Source: Streptomyces sp. NBC_01317 (GTDB lineage: Bacteria > Actinomycetota > Actinomycetes > Streptomycetales > Streptomycetaceae). Taken from it: a DNA stretch of 64,000 bases. The notes beneath the pieces are model-generated. The model was not told the DNA's origin and did not search any database. It saw nothing but the letters and a program-made list of their open reading frames with translations. Shown here in pieces: positions 8,891 through 17,080 of this stretch. Made by a program: the position numbers and the translations under genes. The DNA lies in assembly GCF_035961655.1 (NCBI RefSeq), contig NZ_CP108393.1, positions 5,317,001 to 5,381,000 on the forward strand, in the 5' to 3' direction. Positions within the stretch are counted from its first letter, which is position 1; the number at the start of each line of letters is the position of its first letter.

Positions 8891-8928
8891 CACAGGGGCG
8901 GCCATCCAACCGGATGGCCGCCCCTGTG
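8891..8928. terminator. Hairpin terminator between hupA and murA
   Basis: Perfect 17-bp arms at 8891-8907 and 8912-8928 with a 4-nt loop (AACC). It lies 23 bp after the hupA stop and before the end of the convergent murA gene, so it probably stops transcription from hupA and, being symmetrical, can also act on murA readthrough. Confidence 0.85.
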
Positions 8929-9113
8929 TTGTGCCCCGGACGCCGTCCCGACGCCCTGTGTTGTCCCCCAGAAGGCCACAGACCGGGCGTGTACGGCCCA
9001 GAACGCCCCGGTGCGCCTGATGGCCCCGCCCGGGGGAGCGAGGCCATCAGCGCCGTACAGAGGGATTCCAGTGGCATGTGCCACCGGCGGGTGGATCGTG
9101 CGCCGGACGAGCG

Positions 9114-10454
9114 TCAGACGAGCGAGCCGCCCGGCAGCTCGACCTTCGCCCCCAGCTCGGTGAGCTTGTCCATGAAGTTCTCGTAGCCGCGGTTGATCAG
9201 GTCGATGCCGTGCACCCGGGAGGTGCCCTGCGCCGCCAGCGCCGCGATCAGGTACGAGAAGCCGCCGCGCAGGTCGGGGATGACCAGATCGGCGCCCTGG
9301 AGCTTCGTGGGGCCCGACACGACGGCCGAGTGCAGGAAGTTCCGCTGGCCGAAGCGGCAGTCCGAGCCGCCCAGGCACTCCCGGTAGAGCTGGATGTGCG
9401 CGCCCATCTGGTTGAGCGCCGAGGTGAAGCCGAGCCGCGACTCGTACACCGTCTCGTGCACGATGGACAGCCCCGACGCCTGCGTCAGCGCCACCACCAG
9501 CGGCTGCTGCCAGTCGGTCTGGAAGCCGGGGTGGACGTCCGTCTCCAGGGCGATCGCGTTGAGGGAGCCGCCCGGGTGCCAGAACCGGATGCCCTTGTCG
9601 TCGATCTCGAAGGCGCCGCCGACCTTGCGGTAGGTGTTGAGGAAGGTCATCATCGACCGCTGCTGCGCGCCGCGGACGTAGATGTTCCCCTCGGTGGCCA
9701 GCGCGGCGGACGCCCAGGAGGCGGCCTCCAGCCGGTCGGGGATGGCGCGGTGCGTGTAGCCGTCGAGCCGGTCGACACCGGTGATCCGGATCGTCCGGTC
9801 GGTGTCCATGGAGATGATCGCGCCCATCTTCTGGAGCACGCAGATCAGATCCTCGATCTCCGGCTCCACCGCGGCGTTCGACAGCTCCGTGACCCCTTCG
9901 GCCAGGACGGCCGTCAGCAGCACCTGCTCCGTCGAGCCGACCGAGGGGTACGGCAGCCTGATCTTCGTGCCGCGCAGCCGCTGCGGGGCCTCCAGGTACT
10001 GGCCGTCCGCGCGCTTCTCGATCGTCGCGCCGAACTGGCGCAGCACGTCGAAGTGGAAGTCGATCGGCCGGCCGCCGATGTCGCAGCCGCCCAGACCGGG
10101 GATGAAGGCGTGCCCGAGCCGGTGCAGCAGCGGGCCGCAGAACAGGATCGGGATGCGCGACGAGCCCGCGTGCGCGTCGATGTCGGCGACGTTGGCGCTC
10201 TCGACGTACGTCGGGTCGAGGATCAGCTCGCCCGGTTCGTCACCCGGGCGGACGGTGACGCCGTGCAACTGGAGCAGTCCCCGTACGACCCGTACGTCAC
10301 GGATGTCCGGTACGTTGCGCAACCGGCTGGGGCCGCTGCCGAGCAGTGCGGCGACCATGGCCTTGGGCACCAGGTTCTTCGCACCGCGAACGCGGATCTC
10401 ACCCTCCAGCGGGGTTCCGCCGTGGACAAGCATTACATCGTCTTTGACGGTCAT
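9114..10454 (-). CDS. murA: UDP-N-acetylglucosamine 1-carboxyvinyltransferase MurA
   Basis: The 446-residue EPSP-synthase-fold enzyme transfers enolpyruvate from PEP to UDP-GlcNAc, the first committed step of peptidoglycan synthesis. K26 in the RGAKN motif matches the catalytic Lys22 of E. coli MurA, and C124 in GLGGCDIGGRP matches Cys115, the residue alkylated by fosfomycin. The Cys is kept here, unlike in mycobacteria where it is Asp, so the enzyme is predicted fosfomycin-sensitive. The C-terminus GGSLV is near the usual end. It is transcribed alone and convergently with hupA, with 263 bp separating it from the divergent yqgE. Confidence 0.93.
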   Translation of the reverse strand: MTVKDDVMLVHGGTPLEGEIRVRGAKNLVPKAMVAALLGSGPSRLRNVPDIRDVRVVRGLLQLHGVTVRPGDEPGELILDPTYVESANVADIDAHAGSSRIPILFCGPLLHRLGHAFIPGLGGCDIGGRPIDFHFDVLRQFGATIEKRADGQYLEAPQRLRGTKIRLPYPSVGSTEQVLLTAVLAEGVTELSNAAVEPEIEDLICVLQKMGAIISMDTDRTIRITGVDRLDGYTHRAIPDRLEAASWASAALATEGNIYVRGAQQRSMMTFLNTYRKVGGAFEIDDKGIRFWHPGGSLNAIALETDVHPGFQTDWQQPLVVALTQASGLSIVHETVYESRLGFTSALNQMGAHIQLYRECLGGSDCRFGQRNFLHSAVVSGPTKLQGADLVIPDLRGGFSYLIAALAAQGTSRVHGIDLINRGYENFMDKLTELGAKVELPGGSLV

Positions 10455-10717
10455 GAATCTCGCGTTCCGGAGTGGGCGGGCAGGTGGCCAAGCAAAAGGG
10501 TAAGGGGCCGGAGCCCCTGCCCCGTAAGGGCGAGGACGTCCCGAACTCGTAATGAATTCGGCATGACACGTTGTGTTCCGCGTTCCTCGCGGAGGGTCAC
10601 CGTCCCATTTTCCCGCCGCGCGGTGTCCGAGCCGCCCCGGTGCGTCGTGAGCTGCGTACCCCGCTCACTCTGCCGCGCGGGGCCCGTACGGCGCGAATGT
10701 GCGAGATCATGTGTCGC

Positions 10718-11278
10718 ATGACCGAGGTGTCCTCGCTCACAGGGCGGTTGCTGGTCGCGACACCCGCTCTGGCGGACCCGAATTTCGATCGCGCTGTTGT
10801 GCTGCTGCTCGACCACGACGAGGAGGGTTCCCTCGGCGTGGTCCTCAACAGGCCCACGCCCGTCGACGTGGGGGACATCCTGGAGTCCTGGGCGGACCAC
10901 GCGGGGGAGCCGGGGGTCGTGTTCCAGGGCGGTCCTGTCTCGCTCGACTCCGCGCTCGGGCTCGCCGTCATCCCCGGCGACGAGGGGCCGCTCGGCTGGC
11001 GCAGGGTGTACGGGGCGATCGGCCTGGTCGACCTGGAGACCCCGCCCGAGCTGCTCGTACGGGCGCTGGGCTCGCTGCGGATCTTCGCCGGGTACGCGGG
11101 CTGGGGGCCGGGGCAGCTGGAGGCCGAGCTGGCCGAAGGGGCCTGGTACGTGGTCGAGTCGGAGCCGGGCGACGTCTCGTCGCCGCGCCCGGAGGGGCTG
11201 TGGCGCGCCGTGCTGCGCAGACAGCGCGGTGAGCTGGCGATGGTGGCCACCTACCCCGACGATCCGTCACTCAACTGA
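10718..11278 (+). CDS. YqgE/AlgH family protein (UPF0301)
   Basis: The 186-residue protein shows the family hallmarks: LTGRLLVATPALADPNF at the N-terminus, DHDEEGSLGVVLNRPT, the FQGGPV motif and the AGYAGWGPGQLEAEL block. The biochemical role of the family is unsettled; it has been linked to regulation in Pseudomonas (AlgH). ATG 10718 is chosen because the conserved segment starts directly there; ATGs at 10697 and 10709 are in the same frame. It is predicted cytoplasmic. The next gene, for a DUF3039 protein, follows after 110 bp. Confidence 0.85.
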   Translation: MTEVSSLTGRLLVATPALADPNFDRAVVLLLDHDEEGSLGVVLNRPTPVDVGDILESWADHAGEPGVVFQGGPVSLDSALGLAVIPGDEGPLGWRRVYGAIGLVDLETPPELLVRALGSLRIFAGYAGWGPGQLEAELAEGAWYVVESEPGDVSSPRPEGLWRAVLRRQRGELAMVATYPDDPSLN

Positions 11279-11388
11279 GGCTCCGGCCCGCGCGGCGGGC
11301 CGGTCGGAGCGATGCGTGAGCGAATGGTTCCGGAGTGCAGGGACCCGGAGCCTCCGCTCGGCCTCCTTCGTGGGTACCCTTGGCTCTC

Positions 11389-11688
11389 ATGAGCACTCTT
11401 GAGCCCGAGCGCGGGGCAGGGACGGGCACCCTCGTGGAGCCGGCACCACAGGTGTCGCACGGCGACGGCGACCACGAGCGCTTCGCCCACTACGTCCAGA
11501 AGGACAAGATCATGGCGAGTGCCCTCGACGGCACTCCGGTGGTCGCACTGTGCGGGAAGGTCTGGGTACCGGGGCGCGACCCCAAGAAGTACCCGGTCTG
11601 CCCGATGTGCAAGGAGATCTACGAGTCCATGGGTCCCGGCGGGGACAAGGACAAGGACAAGGGCGGCAAGGACAAGAGCAAGAAGTAG
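11389..11688 (+). CDS. DUF3039 family small zinc-ribbon-like protein
   Basis: A 99-residue protein with the core DGDHERFAHYVQKDKI, followed by a Cys pattern (CGKVW, then CPMCKEIY) that resembles a zinc ribbon, and a Lys/Asp/Gly-rich tail of about 20 residues. It matches the actinobacterial DUF3039 family of unknown function. The ATG at 11389 follows the segment GGTACCCTTGGCTCTC with no strong Shine-Dalgarno. A strong hairpin terminator at 11713-11750 ends the unit. Confidence 0.75.
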   Translation: MSTLEPERGAGTGTLVEPAPQVSHGDGDHERFAHYVQKDKIMASALDGTPVVALCGKVWVPGRDPKKYPVCPMCKEIYESMGPGGDKDKDKGGKDKSKK

Positions 11689-11712
11689 CCTCTGGTCCTG
11701 TCCGTCGGTGAC

Positions 11713-11750
11713 GGCCCCCCGGGTGCGCGCGTGTGCGCGCCCGGGGGGCC
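11713..11750. terminator. Hairpin terminator after the DUF3039 gene
   Basis: GGCCCCCCGGG (11713-11723) pairs with CCCGGGGGGCC (11740-11750); inner GCGCGC repeats extend the stem. The sequence GTTCGCGTTTT follows, giving a short U-rich tail on the plus strand. Confidence 0.75.
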
Positions 11751-11811
11751 GTTCGCGTTTTGTCCGGCATGCGGGGCGGGCCGTTGCACAGGATGCTTCA
11801 GCGGGTCACAG

Positions 11812-11827
11812 AGTGGTAGAGACCACT
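11812..11827. promoter_or_regulatory. Predicted DasR operator (dre site)
   Basis: AGTGGTAGAGACCACT matches the published dre consensus A(G/C)TGGTCTAGACCA(G/C)T at 14 of 16 positions; only the two bases left of centre differ. It lies 126 bp upstream of the sugar-binding protein start. DasR is the GntR-family repressor of chitin and GlcNAc genes in Streptomyces and releases DNA on binding amino-sugar phosphates, so this operon is predicted to be induced by chitin breakdown products. Confidence 0.8.
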
Positions 11828-11882
11828 TGTCGACGTGTTCCGGACATGCTTATCTCCTGCGAGTTGTGCAGAACGAAACGCA

Positions 11883-11901
11883 CGTTGCGCATGCTGCAAC
11901 G
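11883..11901. promoter_or_regulatory. Second inverted repeat before the ABC sugar operon
   Basis: CGTTGCGCATGCTGCAACG has 6-bp perfect arms (CGTTGC/GCAACG) around a GCATGC core, 52 bp upstream of the first gene. Its size and GC core resemble LacI- or ROK-family operators. It could act alongside the DasR site at 11812-11827; no regulator gene for it is in this window. Confidence 0.4.
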
Positions 11902-11952
11902 GATGCCTCTGTATGCCTCTGTCGTCCCCACCGACCCGTAGGGAACTCCCGG

Positions 11953-13254
11953 ATGAAGCTTTCCCGTATGGCCGCCCCCATCGCGGCACTGGTGCTCGCC
12001 GGCCTGACGGCCTCCGCCTGCGCTCCGCAGACGTCCGACAACACCGCGACGAAGGACGAGAAGAGCGGCACGCTCCGCGTGTGGCTCTTCCAGGAGGTCA
12101 ACAACAAGCCCAAGGAGCAGGTCGTCCAAGGGGCCGTCGACGCGTTCCGCGCGGAGCACAAGGGCACGAAGGTCGAGATCGAGTACATCCCCGTCGAGAC
12201 CCGCGCCCAGCGGATCAAGGCCGCGTTCAACGACCCGAAGAGCGCACCCGACCTGGTCGAGTACGGCAACACCGACACGGCGGGATACGTGAAGGACGGC
12301 GGACTCGCCGACGTCACCGAGGAGTTCGGCGCCTGGGACGAGGCCAAGGACACCGACCCCACGGCGAAGCAGTCCGTCACGGTCGACGGGAAGATCTACG
12401 GGGCGCCGCTGTTCGTCGGCGTCCGCGCCCTGTACTACCGCACCGACGTCTTCAAGGAGCTGGGACTCTCCGCCCCCAAGTCCCAGGCCGAGCTGATATC
12501 CACCGCCAAGAAGATCCACAAGGCGAAGCCCGCCCTGTACGGGCTCGCGGTGGGCGGCGCGTACACCTACGGCGCCATGCCGTTCGTCTGGTCGAACGGC
12601 GGCGAACTCGCCGAGGAGAGCGGCGGCACATACAAGGCCGCCGTCAACAGTCCCGCCGCCCGCAAGGGCATCGCCGCGTACACCTCCCTGTTCGGCGACG
12701 ACAACTGTCCGGCCGCCAAGTGCGCCTCCATGGGAGGCAACGCGACCGTCACCGCCTTCGCCTCCGGCCAGGCGGCGATGGCGATCGGCGGCGACTTCAG
12801 CCACCAGGCCGTCGAGGCGGGCACCGTCAAGGGCAAGTACGCGGTGGTCCCGCTGCCGGGTGTCAAGGCGGGCTCCATCGCCCCCGCGTTCGCCGGCGGC
12901 AACAACATCGGCGTCCTCAAGAGCAGTGCGCACCGCACCCTCGCCGTCGACCTGATGAAGTCGTTCACCAGCAAGGACACCCAGGCCAAGCTCTTCGACG
13001 CGATGGGCTTCCTGCCCACGTACACGGACGTCCTCGCCGCCTCCGCGCGGAAGCAGCCGTTCGTCGCCCCCTTCGTCAAGACCCTCGGTGCGGGCGCCAA
13101 GTTCGTCCCCGCCTCCGCGGGCTGGGCCCAGATCGACTCCTCGCTGGTCCTGCCGACGATGTTCCAGGAGATCGTCAGCGGCCGTAAGGACGTCAAGGCG
13201 GCGTCCGAGGACGCGGCGAAGAAGATGGACGCGGCGTTCGCGTCCGCGGGCTGA
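11953..13254 (+). CDS. Sugar ABC transporter substrate-binding lipoprotein
   Basis: The 433-residue protein starts with a Sec lipoprotein signal (MKLSRMAAPIAALVLAGL, then TASAC with the lipidated Cys at about residue 23). The mature part is a type-I extracellular solute-binding protein of the MalE/UgpB class: LRVWLFQEVNNKPKEQVV, a GAPLFVGVRALYYRTD segment, and ASGQAAMAIGGD. It is the first gene of an importer operon with two permeases and a GH20 enzyme. No ATPase gene is present, as is usual in Streptomyces where MsiK energises many sugar importers. A DasR site upstream and the hexosaminidase suggest GlcNAc, chitobiose or related oligosaccharides as ligand (inference). Confidence 0.88.
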   Translation: MKLSRMAAPIAALVLAGLTASACAPQTSDNTATKDEKSGTLRVWLFQEVNNKPKEQVVQGAVDAFRAEHKGTKVEIEYIPVETRAQRIKAAFNDPKSAPDLVEYGNTDTAGYVKDGGLADVTEEFGAWDEAKDTDPTAKQSVTVDGKIYGAPLFVGVRALYYRTDVFKELGLSAPKSQAELISTAKKIHKAKPALYGLAVGGAYTYGAMPFVWSNGGELAEESGGTYKAAVNSPAARKGIAAYTSLFGDDNCPAAKCASMGGNATVTAFASGQAAMAIGGDFSHQAVEAGTVKGKYAVVPLPGVKAGSIAPAFAGGNNIGVLKSSAHRTLAVDLMKSFTSKDTQAKLFDAMGFLPTYTDVLAASARKQPFVAPFVKTLGAGAKFVPASAGWAQIDSSLVLPTMFQEIVSGRKDVKAASEDAAKKMDAAFASAG

Positions 13255-13259
13255 ACCGG

Positions 13260-14255
13260 ATGACGTCCCCCACCGGCCACGCGCCGCGCCCCCGTTCGCC
13301 GGAGAGGCCGGAAAAAGCCCTCCCGGCGGCCGGGGGCAAGGCCCCCGGCCGAGCACCCCGCCGAGGCCCCCGGCGGGCCGGCCAGGGCGGCCGGACCCCG
13401 TGGCTCTACCTCGCGCCCGCCCTCGTCATCCTCGGCGGCCTGCTCGTCTACCCGATCTACCAACTGGGCCTGATCTCCTTCCTGGAGTACACCCAGGCCC
13501 AGGTCAGCGGTGGGCAGCCCACCACCTTCCAGGGCTTCGGGAACTACGCCACGCTCTTCCGCGACAGCCAGTTCTGGCAGGTGCTGCTCGCCACCGTGCT
13601 GTTCGCCGCCGCGTGCGTCGTCACCACGCTCGGCCTCGGCTGCGCCCTCGCCGTCCTCCTGACGCGCGTACGGGCCCTGCCGCGCCTCGCGCTGATGCTC
13701 GCCGCCCTCGGTGCCTGGGCCACCCCCGCGATCACCGGCTCCACCGTCTTCGTCTTCCTCTTCGACCCCGACTACGGGCCGGTCAACCGGGTGTTCGGCC
13801 TGGGCGACTTCTCCTGGACGTACGGGCGCTACAGCGCCTTCACGCTCGTCCTGCTCGAAGTCGTCTGGTGCTCCTTCCCGTTCGTGATGGTCACCGTCTA
13901 CGCGGGCATCAAGGCCATCCCCGGCGAGGTGTTGGAGGCCGCCTCGCTCGACGGCGCCTCGCAGTGGCGGATCTGGCGGTCCGTCACCGCGCCGATGCTG
14001 CGCCCGATCCTGGTCGTCGTCACCATCCAGTCGATCATCTGGGACTTCAAGGTCTTCACCCAGATCTATGTGATGACCAACGGCGGCGGAATCGCCGGCC
14101 AGAATCTCGTCCTCAATGTCTACGCGTATCAAAAGGCCTTCGCGTCCTCCCAGTACAGCCTGGGCTCGGCCATCGGCGTTGTCATGCTGCTGATTCTGCT
14201 GGCGGTCACGCTCGTCTATCTGCGGCTGCTGCGCCGCCGGGGGGAAGAACTGTGA
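13260..14255 (+). CDS. Sugar ABC transporter permease (MalF type)
   Basis: The 331-residue membrane protein has a basic Pro/Gly-rich cytoplasmic N-terminus (about residues 1-40) followed by six predicted helices starting at WLYLAPALVILGGLLVYPIY. The EAA loop that docks the ATPase reads VLEAASLDGASQWRIWRSVT, near residues 222-241. It follows the binding-protein gene by 5 bp and overlaps the next permease by 4 bp, so the operon is tightly coupled. It should pair with the next permease and, in the absence of a local ATPase, with MsiK. Confidence 0.9.
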   Translation: MTSPTGHAPRPRSPERPEKALPAAGGKAPGRAPRRGPRRAGQGGRTPWLYLAPALVILGGLLVYPIYQLGLISFLEYTQAQVSGGQPTTFQGFGNYATLFRDSQFWQVLLATVLFAAACVVTTLGLGCALAVLLTRVRALPRLALMLAALGAWATPAITGSTVFVFLFDPDYGPVNRVFGLGDFSWTYGRYSAFTLVLLEVVWCSFPFVMVTVYAGIKAIPGEVLEAASLDGASQWRIWRSVTAPMLRPILVVVTIQSIIWDFKVFTQIYVMTNGGGIAGQNLVLNVYAYQKAFASSQYSLGSAIGVVMLLILLAVTLVYLRLLRRRGEEL

Positions 14256-15091
14256 ACCTGCCGCGCGTCCGCCGCCCCTGGCGCCTCGCCGCCGAGGCAT
14301 CCGCCCTGGTCATCGCCGTCGTGGTGGCGTTTCCGCTCTACTGGATGGTTCTCTCCGCGTTCAAACCGGCGGGCGAGATCCAATCCACCCGGCCGCGTCC
14401 TTGGACGCTGTCCCCGTCGCTCGACTCGTTCCGCCGCGTCTTCGAACAGCAGGAATTCGGCCGGTACTTCCTCAACAGCCTGCTGGTCGCCGGCACCGTC
14501 GTGATCGTCTCCGCGCTGGTCGCCTTTCTCGCGGCCACGGCGGTCACCCGCTTCCGTTTCCGCTTCCGTACGACCCTGCTCATCATGTTCCTCGTCGCGC
14601 AGATGGTGCCGATCGAGGCGCTCACCATCCCGCTGTTCTTCCAGATGCGCGACATCGGCCTGCTCAATACCCTCGGCTCGCTGATCCTGCCGCATCTCGC
14701 GTTCTCCCTGCCGTTCGCGATCTGGATGCTGCGGGGATTTGTCAAGGCGGTCCCCGACGCGCTGGAGGAAGCCGCGTACATCGACGGCGCGAGCCGAACC
14801 CGATTCCTGTGGCAGATCCTCTTCCCGCTGGTGTTTCCCGGGCTGGTCGCGACGAGTGTCTTCTCCTTCATCTCCACCTGGAACGACTTCCTCTTCGCCA
14901 AGTCCTTCATCATCAGCGACACGTCCCAGTCGACGCTTCCCATGGCGCTGCTGGTCTTCTTCAAACCCGACGAGAACGACTGGGGCGGGATCATGGCGGG
15001 CTCCACCGTCATGACCGTTCCCGTGCTCGTCTTCTTCGTGCTCGTACAACGGCGGCTGGTCTCCGGACTGGGCGGCGCGGTCAAGGACTGA
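14252..15091 (+). CDS. Sugar ABC transporter permease (MalG type)
   Basis: Start at the GTG overlapping the previous stop (GTGA, 14252-14255) gives 279 residues. Helices start at LAAEASALVIAVVVAFPLYW and the MalG-family signature YWMVLSAFKPAGEI follows. The EAA loop is LEEAAYIDGASRTRFLWQIL. It completes the heterodimeric permease of the importer and is followed after 46 bp by the hexosaminidase gene, in the same transcription unit. Confidence 0.9.
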   Translation: MNLPRVRRPWRLAAEASALVIAVVVAFPLYWMVLSAFKPAGEIQSTRPRPWTLSPSLDSFRRVFEQQEFGRYFLNSLLVAGTVVIVSALVAFLAATAVTRFRFRFRTTLLIMFLVAQMVPIEALTIPLFFQMRDIGLLNTLGSLILPHLAFSLPFAIWMLRGFVKAVPDALEEAAYIDGASRTRFLWQILFPLVFPGLVATSVFSFISTWNDFLFAKSFIISDTSQSTLPMALLVFFKPDENDWGGIMAGSTVMTVPVLVFFVLVQRRLVSGLGGAVKD

Positions 15092-15137
15092 CAGAGAACC
15101 CAGAGAGAACCCAGAGAGACCCGGTGAGGACCGACCC

Positions 15138-16769
15138 ATGGATCTGATTCCCGACCCCCGGCACACCTGGCCGGCCCCGCAGGGCTCCGACCCGTTCCCG
15201 CTCGACGACGGGACGACGATCGACGCGGGCCCCGGCACGGAGGGCGTCGCCCGCTGGTTCCGTACGGCCGTCGGCGCCGCGACCGGGCTGCCGCTCGCGG
15301 ACGGCGCCGAGGACGGCAACAGCGTCGTCCTGGAGATCAGCCCCGAACTGGAGCGCCGACTCGGCCCCGAGGGCTACCGGATCACCGCCGACGCGCAGGC
15401 GGTCCGGATCGAGGGCGGCGGCCCCGCCGGGGTGTTCTGGGGGGCCCAGACCCTCCGTCAGCTCCTCGGCCCCGACGCGTACCGCGCCGCGCCGGTGGAC
15501 CCCGCACGGCAGTGGTCCGTCCCGGCCACGGTCGTCGAGGACGCCCCCCGCTTCGGCTGGCGCGGCCTGATGCTCGACGTGTCACGCCACTTCATGTCCA
15601 AGGACGGCGTCCTGCGCTATCTGGACCTGCTCGCCGCCCACAAGCTGAATGTCTTCCACTTCCACCTCACCGACGACCAGGGCTGGCGCATCGAGATCAA
15701 GCGCTATCCGAAACTGACGGAGACCGGCGCCTGGCGGGGCCGTACCAAATGGGGCCACCGCGCCTCGGAGCTGTGGGAGGAGAAACCGCACGGCGGTTAC
15801 TACACGCAGGACGACATCCGCGAGATCGTCGCGTACGCCACCGCACGGCATATCGCCGTCGTCCCGGAAATCGATATCCCCGGGCATTCGCAGGCGGCCA
15901 TCGCCGCGTATCCCGAACTCGGCAACGCCGATGTCGTCGACACGGCCGCGCTCACCGTCTGGGACACCTGGGGCGTCAACGCGAACGTCCTCGCCCCCAC
16001 CGATCACACCCTGCGCTTCTACGAGGGCGTCTTCGAGGAGGTGCTCGCCCTCTTCCCCTCCACCTTCATCCACGTCGGCGGCGACGAGTGCCGCAAGGAG
16101 CAGTGGAAGGACTCCGCGGCGGCCCAACTCCGCATCGAGGAGAACGGCCTGGCCAACGAGGACGAGCTCCAGGCCTGGTTCATCCACCACTTCGACGCCT
16201 GGCTCACCGCGCGCGGCCGGCGGCTGATCGGCTGGGACGAGATCCTCGAAGGCGGCCTCGCGCCCGGCGCCGCCGTGTCCTCCTGGCGCGGGTACGGGGG
16301 CGGCATCGCGGCCGCCCGGGCCGGCCACGACGTGGTCATGTGCCCCGAGCAGCACGTCTATCTGGACCACCGTCAGGCGGCCGGCGAGGACGAACCGATG
16401 CCCATCGGGTACGTCAGGACCCTGGAGGACGTCTACCGCTTTGAACCCGTACCCGCCGACCTCACCGAGGAGGAGGCGAAGCACGTCCTCGGCACCCAGG
16501 CCAACGTCTGGACCGAGGTGATGCAGGACCGTTCGCGCGTCGACTACCAGGTCTTCCCCCGACTCGCGGCCTTCGCGGAGGTCGCGTGGTCCGACCTCCC
16601 GGCCCCGGCCGAACGGGACTTCGAGGACTTCGAGCAGCGGATGACCGAGCACTACCGGCGGCTGGACGTCCTGGGGGTCGAATACCGGCCGCCCGGGGGC
16701 CCGTTGCCGTGGCAGCGGCGGCCCGGTGTGCTCGGCCGCCCGATCGAGGGACTGCCTCCGATCGTGTGA
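15138..16769 (+). CDS. GH20 beta-N-acetylhexosaminidase
   Basis: The 543-residue protein has an alpha/beta GH20b domain (about 1-140) and a TIM barrel. The substrate-assisted catalytic pair is D316-E317 in FIHVGGDECRKEQW, with Glu as general acid. Other family blocks are HFHLTDDQGWRIEIK and IPGHSQAAIAAYPEL. There is no signal peptide, so it probably acts in the cytoplasm on imported chitobiose or GlcNAc-oligosaccharides, releasing GlcNAc. It is the fourth gene of the DasR-site operon, with the importer genes immediately upstream. A palindromic hairpin at 16844-16866 probably terminates the operon. Confidence 0.93.
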   Translation: MDLIPDPRHTWPAPQGSDPFPLDDGTTIDAGPGTEGVARWFRTAVGAATGLPLADGAEDGNSVVLEISPELERRLGPEGYRITADAQAVRIEGGGPAGVFWGAQTLRQLLGPDAYRAAPVDPARQWSVPATVVEDAPRFGWRGLMLDVSRHFMSKDGVLRYLDLLAAHKLNVFHFHLTDDQGWRIEIKRYPKLTETGAWRGRTKWGHRASELWEEKPHGGYYTQDDIREIVAYATARHIAVVPEIDIPGHSQAAIAAYPELGNADVVDTAALTVWDTWGVNANVLAPTDHTLRFYEGVFEEVLALFPSTFIHVGGDECRKEQWKDSAAAQLRIEENGLANEDELQAWFIHHFDAWLTARGRRLIGWDEILEGGLAPGAAVSSWRGYGGGIAAARAGHDVVMCPEQHVYLDHRQAAGEDEPMPIGYVRTLEDVYRFEPVPADLTEEEAKHVLGTQANVWTEVMQDRSRVDYQVFPRLAAFAEVAWSDLPAPAERDFEDFEQRMTEHYRRLDVLGVEYRPPGGPLPWQRRPGVLGRPIEGLPPIV

Positions 16770-16843
16770 GCCGCGCGGGGGGTGGCCGCCCCGTCCTCGC
16801 GTCCCCGGGGCCCTGTTCCCCGCGGCTCCGCGCCGTATCCCCG

Positions 16844-16866
16844 TCAAGGGCGTGTCACGCCCTTGA
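16844..16866. terminator. Perfect palindrome after the hexosaminidase gene
   Basis: Two 11-bp arms (TCAAGGGCGTG and CACGCCCTTGA) flank a single central base. As RNA this gives about a 9-bp stem with a 5-nt loop, 75 bp after the hexosaminidase stop. There is no U-tract. It could equally be a protein-binding palindrome. Confidence 0.55.
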
Positions 16867-17017
16867 ATGCCGGGGAGTGGCGGGGCGCGTGAGGCGCCGA
16901 AGACGGGGTGAACCGGACCTTTGCCCTGGCCGGGGACGGATCCGTCCTTCGTGGACCCTCGCGCCGGTCGGCTCCGAAGATGTGCCAGAGTTGCCACGTC
17001 CGGGCTGTGAGCACGTA

Positions 17018-17052
17018 CGGTACGGCAACACAGGTACCGGTACGGCAACACA
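17018..17052. promoter_or_regulatory. 15-bp direct repeat before the molybdo-hydroxylase operon
   Basis: CGGTACGGCAACACA occurs at 17018-17032 and again at 17038-17052, 20 bp apart (about two helical turns). A related segment in inverse orientation, GAGTTGCCACGT, lies at about 16989. The spacing suggests binding of a tandem or multimeric regulator just upstream of the TTG start at 17081. The rest of the 16770-17080 gap holds no gene. Confidence 0.4.
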
Positions 17053-17080
17053 TGCGGGACACCGGAAAGGGGCAGCTGGG

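Noticed and set aside
13088..14251. N-terminal extension of the second permease overlapping the first in another frame
   Set aside because: Arg/Pro-rich shadow translation; the GTG at 14252 overlapping the previous stop and the start of conserved helices define the true start.
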